64,000 bases of DNA, from positions 62,001 through 126,000 of the IMG/VR virus record IMGVR_UViG_3300043427_003220. One strand, 5' to 3'. The stretch is from a virus. Shown one piece after another: positions 24,301-32,073 of the stretch. The position numbers and the translations under genes were made by a program. Below the pieces are notes generated by a model. That model worked only from the letters and a program-made list of their open reading frames with translations. It ran no database searches and had not been told where the DNA came from. Position 1 is the first letter of the stretch; every line of letters begins with the position of its first letter.

Positions 24301-26750
24301 AAGCTGCTGATAATACATTGCAAGGAAATATTAATGCCGAAGCCAACGCACGTCAAACCGCTGATGAAGCCCTTGATGCTCGCCTTGACACTTTGGAAGG
24401 TCCTTCAAATGTTGTTGGCTCCGTTGCTAATGCAGAGGCTAATGCTAAGGCTTACGCAGATCAGCTAGCTCTTTCTGCAAATAGCAATCTAATCAATTCG
24501 ATTAATTCTGAAGTAACATCTCGCCAAGCAGCCGTTGCTGGTGAAGCTGCTGCCCGTGAATCTGCTGATCTTGTTGAAAAAACAGCTCGCATGGCTGCAG
24601 ACACGACTCTTCAAAATAATATTAATAACGAAGCCAACGTCCGCGCTTCTGCCGACAGTCAGCTTCAAGCAGCAATTGATAATGAAGCTGCCGCTCGCTA
24701 TAACGCGGATAATGGTCTTTGGAATGGCATTGATGTCGAAAAGACCGCTCGCATGTCTGCCGATAACGCCCTTGATGCCCGCCTAGATGTTATTGAAGGC
24801 GACGCAACAACCGAAGGCTCTGTTGCTAAAGCAGAAGCTGATGCTAAGGCTTACGCAGATCAGCTAGCTCTTTCTGCAAACAGCAATCTAATCAACGCTA
24901 TCAATGCTGAAGTAACCGCTCGTCAAGTAGCCGATGATGCTGAAAAAACAGCTCGCATGTCTGCTGATAGCGCACTTGATGCTCGCCTAGATGTTATTGA
25001 GGGCTCTGATACAACTGAAGGTTCTGTTGCTAAGGCTGAAAAAGACGCTAGAGACTATGCGTATGAGCAGGTTAATGTTGAAAAAACTCGCGCACTTGCT
25101 GCTGAATCAGCATTGGGCGTTAGAATTGACAACGTGTTGTCAAATATTGACCCAGCCGCTCTTGACTCATTTACAGAAGTAGTTGCGGCTTTTCAAGCTG
25201 CCGATAGTAACCTTAACTCCGCTATCAGCAATATTTCTGTTAATGTTTCTGCCGAATTAAATGCAGAAATTACTTCTCGTAAGTCTGCGGATGATGCTCT
25301 TGATGCGCGTCTTGATGTTCTTGAAGGCGGCGACACAGTTACTGGCTCTGTTGCCAAAGCACTCAAAGACGCTAAGGGCTATACGGATTCTTCTGTCAAT
25401 GCAGAAAAAACAGCCCGTATGGCTGCTGATGGTGCAGAAACTGCAGCTCGTGAAGCCGCTGACAGTGCCCTTCAGTCATCTCTCAATGCTGAAGCTGCAA
25501 CCCGCGCCGCTGACGATTTGGTTGAAAAAACTGCTCGTATTGCTGCAGATAATGCCCTTAGTGCGCGTTTGAATTCGCTCGAAGGCGATGCTCTAACTGC
25601 TGGCTCTTTGGCCAATATTCTTGCTCAGGCCAAAGCTTATACAGACGATGAAGTTGCTTCTGAAGAAGCCGCTCGCGTTGCTGATGTTAACGCTGAAGAG
25701 GCTGCACGTATTTCTGCTATCAATAATGAAGCATCGCTTCGTCAATCTGGGGACGACAATCTTGCTGCTCTCATTGGTGCAGAGCAAGCTGCACGCATTT
25801 CAGCCGTATCTGCAGAAGTTTCTTCTCGTCAAGCAGCTGTTTTAGCTGAAGCAGGGGCTCGCGCTTTTGCTGTAATGGCTGTTACAGATAGCCTTAATGC
25901 AGAGGTCACTTCTCGCCAAGCAGCCGTTGCTGCTCTTCAAGAGGAGCTTGACCTTGAGGCTTCATTCCGTATCGCTATGGATGCAGACCTTCAGGATCAA
26001 ATCGACAACCTAGAGCTAACGGCAAATGGCAACTTGCTTGCGACTGTTACCGCTGAAGAGTCTTCTCGTATTGCCGCTGATGATGCAATTATGGCGGCGC
26101 TCAATGCTGAAACCACGGCTCGTGGAGCCGCTGATAGCGCGCTACTATCTAGCATCAATGCTGAAATTACTGCTCGTATGGCGGCTGTGCTTGCCGAAGA
26201 GTCAGCTCGTACAGCAGACGTAAATGCTGAAGAATCTCGCGCAATGGCTGCCGAATCATCTTTGCAAGCAGCTATTGAAACCGAAAAGAGCGCTAGAATT
26301 GCTGCAGATTCTGCTGCGGAAAGTGTAAGAGTTGCCGCTGATAGCGCAGAAGCTGCTTCTCGTCAAGCTGCTGACTTAGAAGAAAAAACAGCTCGTATGG
26401 CTGCTGACTCTGCACTTCAAGTCGCCCTTGATGCTGAAATTACTCGTGCATTAGCTGCCGAGGCAAGCATCAATGCGTCAATCAGCTCAATCAATGCTGT
26501 TCAGCACCGTAAAGAAAGATTTGAACTATCTGCACAAGATATTACAAATCAATTCGTTACCTTGGGTTATTTGGCCGTATCAAATTCTGTTATCGTAACA
26601 GTCAACCGCTTGGCAGCTCATCAGGGTGACGACTACACCCTCAGCGACGCTAATGGCGTAACAAAAATTACGTTTGCGGGTTCTTTGGCAACCGGCGGGC
26701 TTGAAGAGTTGGTTGCTGGAGATGTATTGTTTGTAAAGTATTTAAGCTAA
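21345..26750 (+). CDS. Giant coiled-coil tail fibre F3
   Basis: 1801 aa; ATG 21345 is chosen because AGGAG lies upstream and the protein then begins MSLRIKKKFLNPNAVDGTK, the attachment segment of F2 and F4. Residues about 60-1700 are an Ala-rich shaft of 11-residue repeats (E-[KQE]-[ST]-A-R-x-A-[AG]-D-x-x), broken nine times by a joint of the form D-V-(I/L)-E-G-x-x-T-x-G-S-V-A-K-A-x-x-D-A-K-x-Y-(A/T)-D. The last 85 residues are the end domain shared with F1, F2 and F4. If helical throughout, the rod would be about 0.25 micrometre long. The near-identical repeats give long shadow frames on both strands. Confidence 0.85.
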   Translation: MSLRIKKKFLNPNAVDGTKIQLLTGQALKAINHLGNEIDLIKIDENGKVIVNGYEAADKAALVSEESARIAGDLTEKTARIAGDAAEAAAREAADLAEQSARQAADDALQAAIEALGGQVGTNLQTATSDLQFSVLEEKTARMAADSAEQSARIAGDAAETAAREAADLAEQSARIAGDLEEKTARMAGDAAEAAARQAADATLQTAITALEEQVGTNLQSAISDLQAADLVEKTARMAADSAEAAARQAADSTEAAAREAADLEEKTARMAADATLQAALSAEAATREAADSAEAAAREAADLVEKTARMAADAAEQSARIAGDLEEKTARMAADSAEAAAREAADLVEKTARMAADADETAARIAADLSLQSSIDSEVSVRSFADSQLQAAIDAETTARVASDSALDARLDVIEGDDSTVGSVAKALKDAKDYADAEVLAEMSRALAAEAALGVRIDNVLSNVDPSALDSLTEVVAAFQAADGSLNSAISLLAGNNSTNLDGEVSARIAADDALDARLDVLEGSDTVVGSVAKALKDAKDYTDAEVTDEAAARVAADSAEQSARMAADSALQVAISAEEASRVAADLVEKTRAMAAEAALQSALDAEVTARQFSDSALSDALDVEKTARISADNTLQNNIDTEQNARIAADAVEQSARIAADAAEQVAREAADATEQAARIAGDLEEKTARMAAVAAEMSSRQAADDALWTRVNTIEADENTDGSLLKIFKDSKIYSDMKVNAEKTRALAAESTLNAAIEDETAARMAADAAEQFARINGDAAEAAARQAAVAAEATSRQAAISSEEAARIAADNAEAGSRQAADAVLQGNINSEAATRAANDTSLQSAINAEAGSRQAADNALGNRLNVIEGDANTEGSVAKAEADAKAYADQLALSANSSLLSAVDAEKTARISADNSEQAARIAADTSLQNDINSEIAARIAADDAEKTARQAADASLQSALATELANRIAGDAAEGSARQAADNTLQGNINAEANARQTADEALDARLDTLEGPSNVVGSVANAEANAKAYADQLALSANSNLINSINSEVTSRQAAVAGEAAARESADLVEKTARMAADTTLQNNINNEANVRASADSQLQAAIDNEAAARYNADNGLWNGIDVEKTARMSADNALDARLDVIEGDATTEGSVAKAEADAKAYADQLALSANSNLINAINAEVTARQVADDAEKTARMSADSALDARLDVIEGSDTTEGSVAKAEKDARDYAYEQVNVEKTRALAAESALGVRIDNVLSNIDPAALDSFTEVVAAFQAADSNLNSAISNISVNVSAELNAEITSRKSADDALDARLDVLEGGDTVTGSVAKALKDAKGYTDSSVNAEKTARMAADGAETAAREAADSALQSSLNAEAATRAADDLVEKTARIAADNALSARLNSLEGDALTAGSLANILAQAKAYTDDEVASEEAARVADVNAEEAARISAINNEASLRQSGDDNLAALIGAEQAARISAVSAEVSSRQAAVLAEAGARAFAVMAVTDSLNAEVTSRQAAVAALQEELDLEASFRIAMDADLQDQIDNLELTANGNLLATVTAEESSRIAADDAIMAALNAETTARGAADSALLSSINAEITARMAAVLAEESARTADVNAEESRAMAAESSLQAAIETEKSARIAADSAAESVRVAADSAEAASRQAADLEEKTARMAADSALQVALDAEITRALAAEASINASISSINAVQHRKERFELSAQDITNQFVTLGYLAVSNSVIVTVNRLAAHQGDDYTLSDANGVTKITFAGSLATGGLEELVAGDVLFVKYLS

Positions 26751-26786
26751 TTAGCTAAAGTAATATAAAAAGAAAGGCACAAACAA

Positions 26787-29700
26787 ATGACAACAAGCCT
26801 ACGAATTATAAAGAAAAATATTAGCCCTGACGCAGTCGACGGAACCAAAATCAAGGTTCTCGACGGTCAGGCCCTTCGGGGGACAAACGCAGCGGGCGAA
26901 ACAATCGAAATACTAAAAGTTCAAGCTAACAAGCTTTTAGGTCTTGGCATTGAGATTGCTACCGCCCCCGCTCTTCAGGCCGAAGAGTCTGCCCGCGCTG
27001 CTGGAGACTTGACAGAAAAAACAGCTCGCATGGCTGCTGATGCTACCTTGCAGGCTGCTGTTGAAAAAGAAGTCAGCGACCGTGCTGCTGCCGTTAGTGC
27101 AGAACAAACATCTCGTAATTCAGCTATCACCTTGCTCTCTACAGCAACTCAAGATGCCATTCAGTCAGAAGTTAGCGCTCGTATTGCTGGTGATGCTGCG
27201 GAATCTGCCGCCCGCGTTGCTGGTGATGCCGGACTACAATCTGCCCTTAATACAGAATCTGCCGCTCGCGTTGCTGGCGACCTAGCTGAAAAAACAGCAA
27301 GATTGTCGGCTATTATTGAATTAGAATTGGCAATTGATACTGAAGAATCAGCTCGCGTTGCCGCCGATAATGCCGAAGCGGCTTCGCGTATTTCCGCTAT
27401 CAATAATGAAGCGGCGCTTCGTCAATCTGGAGACGACAATCTTGCTGCTCTTATTGGTGCAGAGCAAGCTGCACGCATTTCAGCCGTATCTGCAGAAGCC
27501 TCCTCTCGTCGAGCTGCGTTGGACGTTGAAAAAACTCTTCGTATTGCCGGCTACCTTGAGGAAATCGCTTCTCGCCAAGCTGCTGATGCTGTCCTTCAGT
27601 CCGCTATTGATGCTGAAACTGCTGCTCGTCAAAACGGCGACAGCGCTGAAGCTGCCGCTCGCCAAGCTGCTGATTTAGCAGAGCAATCTGCTCGTATTGC
27701 TGCTGATGCCTTTTTGCAAGCAAATCTTGATGAAATTGAAAATGCACTTAAAACACAGCAACAAGCGGCAAGTATAAATTTAGCAAACGAACTCACTGCT
27801 GAACAGTCTGCTCGCATCGCCTCCGACGCAAGCCTACAAACGGCTTTAAATGCAGAACAAGCTGCTCGTATTGCTGCTGACCTAGAAGAAAAAACAGCTC
27901 GCATGGCTGCTGATGCTGCCCTAGGGTCTAGAATTGACAATGTATTGTCAAATATTGACCCTGCGGCATTGGACTCATTAACTGAGATTGTTGATGCTTT
28001 TGAAACGGCAGATGAGGCGCTCAATGGCGCAATTGTTACCTTGGCAAATAATAGTACAAATGCTATTAATGCTGAAACTATTACTCGTCAAGCCGCTATT
28101 ATGGCAGAGGAACTTGAGCGCATTGCCGCAGATAATGCGGAAATTACCGCTCGCCGAGCTGCTATCCTAGAAGAGCAATCTGCTCGTATTGCTGCTGACC
28201 TAGCAGAACAATCTGCTCGTGAAATTGCTGTTGACTACCTATCTCAGGCTTTATCTACCGAGATTAGCTCACGTAATTCAGAGTATTTAACTGAAAAAAC
28301 AGCTCGCATGGCCGCTGATGCTGAGGAAGCTGTCGCTCGTGAAGCTGCCGACCTAGAAGAAAAAACAGCCCGCATAGCTGCCGATATTGCCTTGCAAGCT
28401 GCTCTTAGTGCAGAAACTGTTTCTCGTCAGGTAGCCGACCAAGCTGAGCAGGTTGCTCGTGAAGCGGGCGATGCTGACCTTCAGGCTCAAATTAATGCAC
28501 TTAGCGGGTCCTCTGGCACAAACCTAAGCGCACTCGAATCAGCGTTGGCTGCGGAGGTATCTTCCCGCACTATTGCAGATTTGGTTGAAAAAACCGAACG
28601 CATAGCAGCGGATGTATTACTGCAATCAGCAATTGATAGTGTATCTTCGCAGCTTCAAACTGAAACTAACGAACGCTTAGCGGCCATTACTCAAGTAAGC
28701 ACTGATTTAGAACAATCAATAACGCAAAACATTACTATTGTTAATAATAATCATACCGAATTTATTTCAATCACAGAAAACAACTTTATTCAAGAGCGCA
28801 GTCAACGTGCTCAACTTGAAACTAATATGAGTATTGGTTTTGAGGCAGCCGCTGCGGTAAGTGCCGGCATTCAAGCAGACATGGAATTTGGTTTTGGTGT
28901 AGAGGCAGATGCGCGTGTTTCTTTGGGCGTCGCCCTGAGCGCTTCTATTGACGTAGAAGCCTCTGCTCGCGTAGCTCTCGCTACCCAAGTTGCTGCTGAC
29001 ATTGACGTGGAAGCCTCTGCTCGCGTAGCATTAGCCGCTCAAGTAGCCGCTGACATTGACGTGGAAGCCTCTGCTCGCGTAGCATTAGCCGCTCAAGTAG
29101 CTGCTGATATTGACGTAGAAGCTTCAGCTCGCGTAGCTCTTGCAGCGCAAATCGCTGCTGATATTGATGTAGAAGCTTCAGCTCGTGTAGCTCTTGCAGC
29201 ACAAATTGCTGCTGATATTGATGTAGAGGCTTCAGCCCGTATTGCCCTTAGTGCTGAACTAAATGCAGCGATCGACGCAGAGATTTCTGCTCGCATAGCT
29301 CTCGCTGCTGCAATTGATGCTGATATTGCTGCAGAATTGGACATAGAAGCTTCAGCTCGTGTAGCTCTTGCAGCACAAATTGCTGCTGATATTGATGTAG
29401 AGGCTTCAGCCCGTATTGCCCTTAGTGCTGAACTAAATGCAGCAATTGCTGCGGAAGTAGATGCGCGTATAGCACTGGCTGTTCAATTAGGAATTGACAT
29501 TCAAGCAGAAGTCTCCGCTCGTTTAGCGCTGCAGGCAGCTATTGAGGCTGACATTCAAGCAGAAATTTCTGCTCGTTTGGCACTTGCCGCCTCCCTAGAG
29601 CTTGGCCTTAGCCTTGAAGCTGGTGCGCGAGTGGCCCTTGGCGTTGAACTTAATGCAGCAATTTCTGCGGAAGTGGGCGCTCGTGTAGCTCTTGCGGCGC

Positions 29701-31655
29701 AAGTGGCTGCCGAGATTAACGCGGAAGCTTCTGCGCGTGTAGCACTACAAAGCGCTCTTGAATCTGAAGTTGTGGCTCGTATTGCCGATGTTGATGCGGA
29801 AAAATCAGCTCGTATTGCCGGAGATGCTGCAGAAGCTGCCGCTCGTGAAGCTGCTGTTTTTGCTGAACAGGTATCTCGTCAAGCTGCTGACAGCGTTGAA
29901 GCCGGCATTCGTGAAGCTAATGATTTGGCAGAGCAATCTGCTCGTATTGCTGCTGACCTTGTTGAGAAAACAGCCCGCATGGCTGCCGACGCTGATGAAA
30001 CCGCAGCTCGCATGGCTGCTGATGCTGCCGAGCAGTCTGCTCGTATTGCCGCAGACGCTACGCTTCAGACGCAAATGGGCGTTCTTGAAACGCAAATGGA
30101 TGTTCTTGAAACTAATGTTAGTGCTATTCAGACGGTTGACACTTACAAAACAAGTGTATTTATTAATAGCACACACGTTGCCAATCAATATGTCGACATT
30201 TCTTATAGCGGCAGTTTGATTTTATTTTCAGCGACAGTCGATCGCCTTAATCTATACGAAACCACCGATTATATTTTAACGGTTCCTTCTCCCGGCACAC
30301 TTAGAGTAAACTTTACAAGTTCTTTTATGAGTGGCCCAGAAGCAATTACTGAAGGCGATGTTATGCACTGTCAACTCTTCCTTGGGCAGTATCTTGCTGC
30401 TCCATATGATGGAGAGTTTTACGATGAGCTTGCTTCCCGCGTTGACATTTTGCAAGCTAGCGACACAACCGTTGGCTCTGTAGCCAAAGCGTTTAAAGAC
30501 GCTAAGGCATACACAGACGCTCAACTAAGCGCTGTTGTTGGTGCTGCTCCGGAATTGCTAAATACGCTCAGCGAACTTGCCGACGCTATTGGCGATGATG
30601 CTAGCTTTATTTCTACAATGAATAGCAAGATTGCTAGTGAAACTTCTAGCCGTACTGCGGCTGTTAACTCATTGCAGTCTTCGCTATCTGCTCTTGAAGC
30701 GCAAACTGGAAGCAACTTGCAGGCTGCTGTTGCAAGCCTTCAAACGGCTGATTCCGTTGAACAAGCTGTTCGCCAAGCGGCCGATGATGCTGAAAAAACA
30801 GCTCGTATTGCCGCTGACCTAGCGGAACAATCTGCTCGTCAGGCTGCCGACGCAGTCCTTCAAACCAATGTGACAAATGAAACATCTGCTCGTCAGGCTG
30901 CTATTTTGTCAGAGGAACTTGCTAGAATTGCCGGCGATGCTGCTACATTGGTTTCAGCTCAAGCATACGTTGACACTAAAATGACGGCTCTTATTAACAG
31001 CGCTCCTGCTGCTCTTGATACACTTAACGAGCTAGCCGCTGCCCTTGGCAATGACGCCAACTACGCGACAACCGTTGTAAATCAAATTGCTGCGGAAGCT
31101 TCTTCTCGTCAGTCCGCTGACGCTAGCCTTGACAGTCGTCTCGATGTTCTTGAAGGTGCAGATACGGTTGATGGTTCTGTTGCCAAAGCTCTTAAAGACG
31201 CTAAGGCGTACACGGACCTATTCCTAAATGATATCGAGGCTCTTGTTGTTTCTAAAGAATCCGACGTTGTTGACGCAATTGCTGGTTTTGATGCTCGTTT
31301 GACGGACACTGAATCCGAAATTGTTGACGCAATTGCTGGTTTTGATGCTCGTTTGACGGACATGGATGGCGATAAGAACGTAACTAGCTCTGCTGCAACT
31401 GGAACTCTCTTTACAGTTGGTGCTACCGTAAGAAGCTTTGTTGGTCAGGTTTCTGTTTATATTGCCTCCACGGGTAAAGCAGAAGTCTTTGATATTAAGG
31501 CTGTCTTTAATGGCACAAGTTGGATTATGGCTCAATCCAGCGCGGGCGATGATTGCGGAGTTACCTTTTCAATCAATAGTTCCGGTGTTGTAAGTTTCAG
31601 TGGCCCTGCTGTTAGTAAAGTAATGAAATACAAGTATTTCTCAACTTTCATCTAA
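26787..31655 (+). CDS. Giant coiled-coil tail fibre F4
   Basis: 1622 aa, AAAGG upstream. Attachment segment LRIIKKNISPDAVDGTKIKVLDGQAL, a shaft of 11-residue repeats to about 700, then a block of about fifteen 18-residue repeats (IDVEASARVALAAQVAAD) at 721-990, more 11-residue repeats, the shared fibre end domain placed internally (about 1118-1205), and two GSVAKA joints. The end is new: two copies of VDAIAGFDARLTD, then about 90 residues of beta structure (GTLFTVGATVRSFVGQV ... VMKYKYFSTFI). The internal end domain suggests a fusion of two fibres. Confidence 0.83.
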   Translation: MTTSLRIIKKNISPDAVDGTKIKVLDGQALRGTNAAGETIEILKVQANKLLGLGIEIATAPALQAEESARAAGDLTEKTARMAADATLQAAVEKEVSDRAAAVSAEQTSRNSAITLLSTATQDAIQSEVSARIAGDAAESAARVAGDAGLQSALNTESAARVAGDLAEKTARLSAIIELELAIDTEESARVAADNAEAASRISAINNEAALRQSGDDNLAALIGAEQAARISAVSAEASSRRAALDVEKTLRIAGYLEEIASRQAADAVLQSAIDAETAARQNGDSAEAAARQAADLAEQSARIAADAFLQANLDEIENALKTQQQAASINLANELTAEQSARIASDASLQTALNAEQAARIAADLEEKTARMAADAALGSRIDNVLSNIDPAALDSLTEIVDAFETADEALNGAIVTLANNSTNAINAETITRQAAIMAEELERIAADNAEITARRAAILEEQSARIAADLAEQSAREIAVDYLSQALSTEISSRNSEYLTEKTARMAADAEEAVAREAADLEEKTARIAADIALQAALSAETVSRQVADQAEQVAREAGDADLQAQINALSGSSGTNLSALESALAAEVSSRTIADLVEKTERIAADVLLQSAIDSVSSQLQTETNERLAAITQVSTDLEQSITQNITIVNNNHTEFISITENNFIQERSQRAQLETNMSIGFEAAAAVSAGIQADMEFGFGVEADARVSLGVALSASIDVEASARVALATQVAADIDVEASARVALAAQVAADIDVEASARVALAAQVAADIDVEASARVALAAQIAADIDVEASARVALAAQIAADIDVEASARIALSAELNAAIDAEISARIALAAAIDADIAAELDIEASARVALAAQIAADIDVEASARIALSAELNAAIAAEVDARIALAVQLGIDIQAEVSARLALQAAIEADIQAEISARLALAASLELGLSLEAGARVALGVELNAAISAEVGARVALAAQVAAEINAEASARVALQSALESEVVARIADVDAEKSARIAGDAAEAAAREAAVFAEQVSRQAADSVEAGIREANDLAEQSARIAADLVEKTARMAADADETAARMAADAAEQSARIAADATLQTQMGVLETQMDVLETNVSAIQTVDTYKTSVFINSTHVANQYVDISYSGSLILFSATVDRLNLYETTDYILTVPSPGTLRVNFTSSFMSGPEAITEGDVMHCQLFLGQYLAAPYDGEFYDELASRVDILQASDTTVGSVAKAFKDAKAYTDAQLSAVVGAAPELLNTLSELADAIGDDASFISTMNSKIASETSSRTAAVNSLQSSLSALEAQTGSNLQAAVASLQTADSVEQAVRQAADDAEKTARIAADLAEQSARQAADAVLQTNVTNETSARQAAILSEELARIAGDAATLVSAQAYVDTKMTALINSAPAALDTLNELAAALGNDANYATTVVNQIAAEASSRQSADASLDSRLDVLEGADTVDGSVAKALKDAKAYTDLFLNDIEALVVSKESDVVDAIAGFDARLTDTESEIVDAIAGFDARLTDMDGDKNVTSSAATGTLFTVGATVRSFVGQVSVYIASTGKAEVFDIKAVFNGTSWIMAQSSAGDDCGVTFSINSSGVVSFSGPAVSKVMKYKYFSTFI
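29170..29269 (+). repeat. 100-bp perfect direct repeat, copy 1
   Basis: Identical to 29344-29443 (offset 174 bp) inside the 18-residue repeat block. Synonymous positions are the same, so the duplication is recent or is maintained by recombination. Confidence 0.85.
29344..29443 (+). repeat. 100-bp perfect direct repeat, copy 2
   Basis: Second copy of the repeat at 29170-29269. Confidence 0.85.
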
Positions 31656-31663
31656 CAATCTCT

Positions 31664-31692
31664 AAAGGGGGGCAAGTTCCCCCCTTTTTTTA
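31664..31692 (+). terminator. Intrinsic terminator after F4
   Basis: GGGGGG (31667-31672) pairs with the C-run at 31679-31685 across a short loop, and seven T follow. The AAA before and TTT after extend the stem. It ends the giant-fibre unit. Confidence 0.88.
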
Positions 31693-31707
31693 GAAAGGAT
31701 TCGATAA

Positions 31708-32049
31708 ATGGCTTTACTAATTAGCAAACCAGCTTCAATAACTAAGGGAACTTCCCAAGTTATTAGCTTTAATCGAAATGAAGTTGCAGCACTTATTACG
31801 GATGCGTATTTTCAAGACCCTTTAAACTGGTCAAAAATTACTTTTTATTATAAAGATGCTACTAACGTACAAAAAGTTTATTGTCATATGAATTTAGTAT
31901 CCGATAGCGGCACGTTTAAGGTTTCAGCGAGAGCGTTTACCAACACGTGGCAACTTTTTAAAATTCTTATAGAAGATTTTGATGGCGGCGTCCATATAAT
32001 TAGACGCGCCGATCTAGGCTCAAATGATGACTTAATAGTAAGTTCTTAA
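31708..32049 (+). CDS. Small structural protein, paralogue of the cadherin-protein head
   Basis: 113 aa, GAAAGGA upstream. It matches the first 110 residues of the next protein: MALLISKPASI versus MALLINKPKRV, LNWSKI-F-YYKDAT versus SNWSKVYLYYSDST, and VSARAFTNTWQLFKILIEDFDGG versus SSRVKQSRWTLEKIVIKDHERG. A stand-alone copy of an attachment domain beside the full adhesin could be a decoy, a cap or a docking partner. No enzymatic motif is seen. Confidence 0.6.
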   Translation: MALLISKPASITKGTSQVISFNRNEVAALITDAYFQDPLNWSKITFYYKDATNVQKVYCHMNLVSDSGTFKVSARAFTNTWQLFKILIEDFDGGVHIIRRADLGSNDDLIVSS

Positions 32050-32073
32050 CTATATCAATAAAAGGAACTGACC

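Larger units (their letters stand above)
28947..29760 (+). repeat. 18-residue repeat block in F4
   Basis: About fifteen tandem 54-nt units encode variants of IDVEASARVALAAQVAAD. The first units are nearly identical in DNA; later ones drift to IQAEVSARLALQAAI and INAEASARVALQSAL. The positions of Ala, Arg and Asp are kept. Eighteen residues equal five turns of a straight helix, unlike the 11-residue units elsewhere in the shaft. Confidence 0.8.

Noticed and set aside
22165-26223. Many long open frames on both strands inside the giant fibre genes
   Set aside because: They are shadows of the Ala/Arg/Glu codon repeats; they have no ribosome binding sites, their products are Leu/Pro/Lys or Ser/Ala strings, and they end where the repeats change.
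21345-31655. CRISPR-like regular repeats
   Set aside because: Repeats are coding, in frame, adjacent without spacers, and vary in a protein-level pattern.
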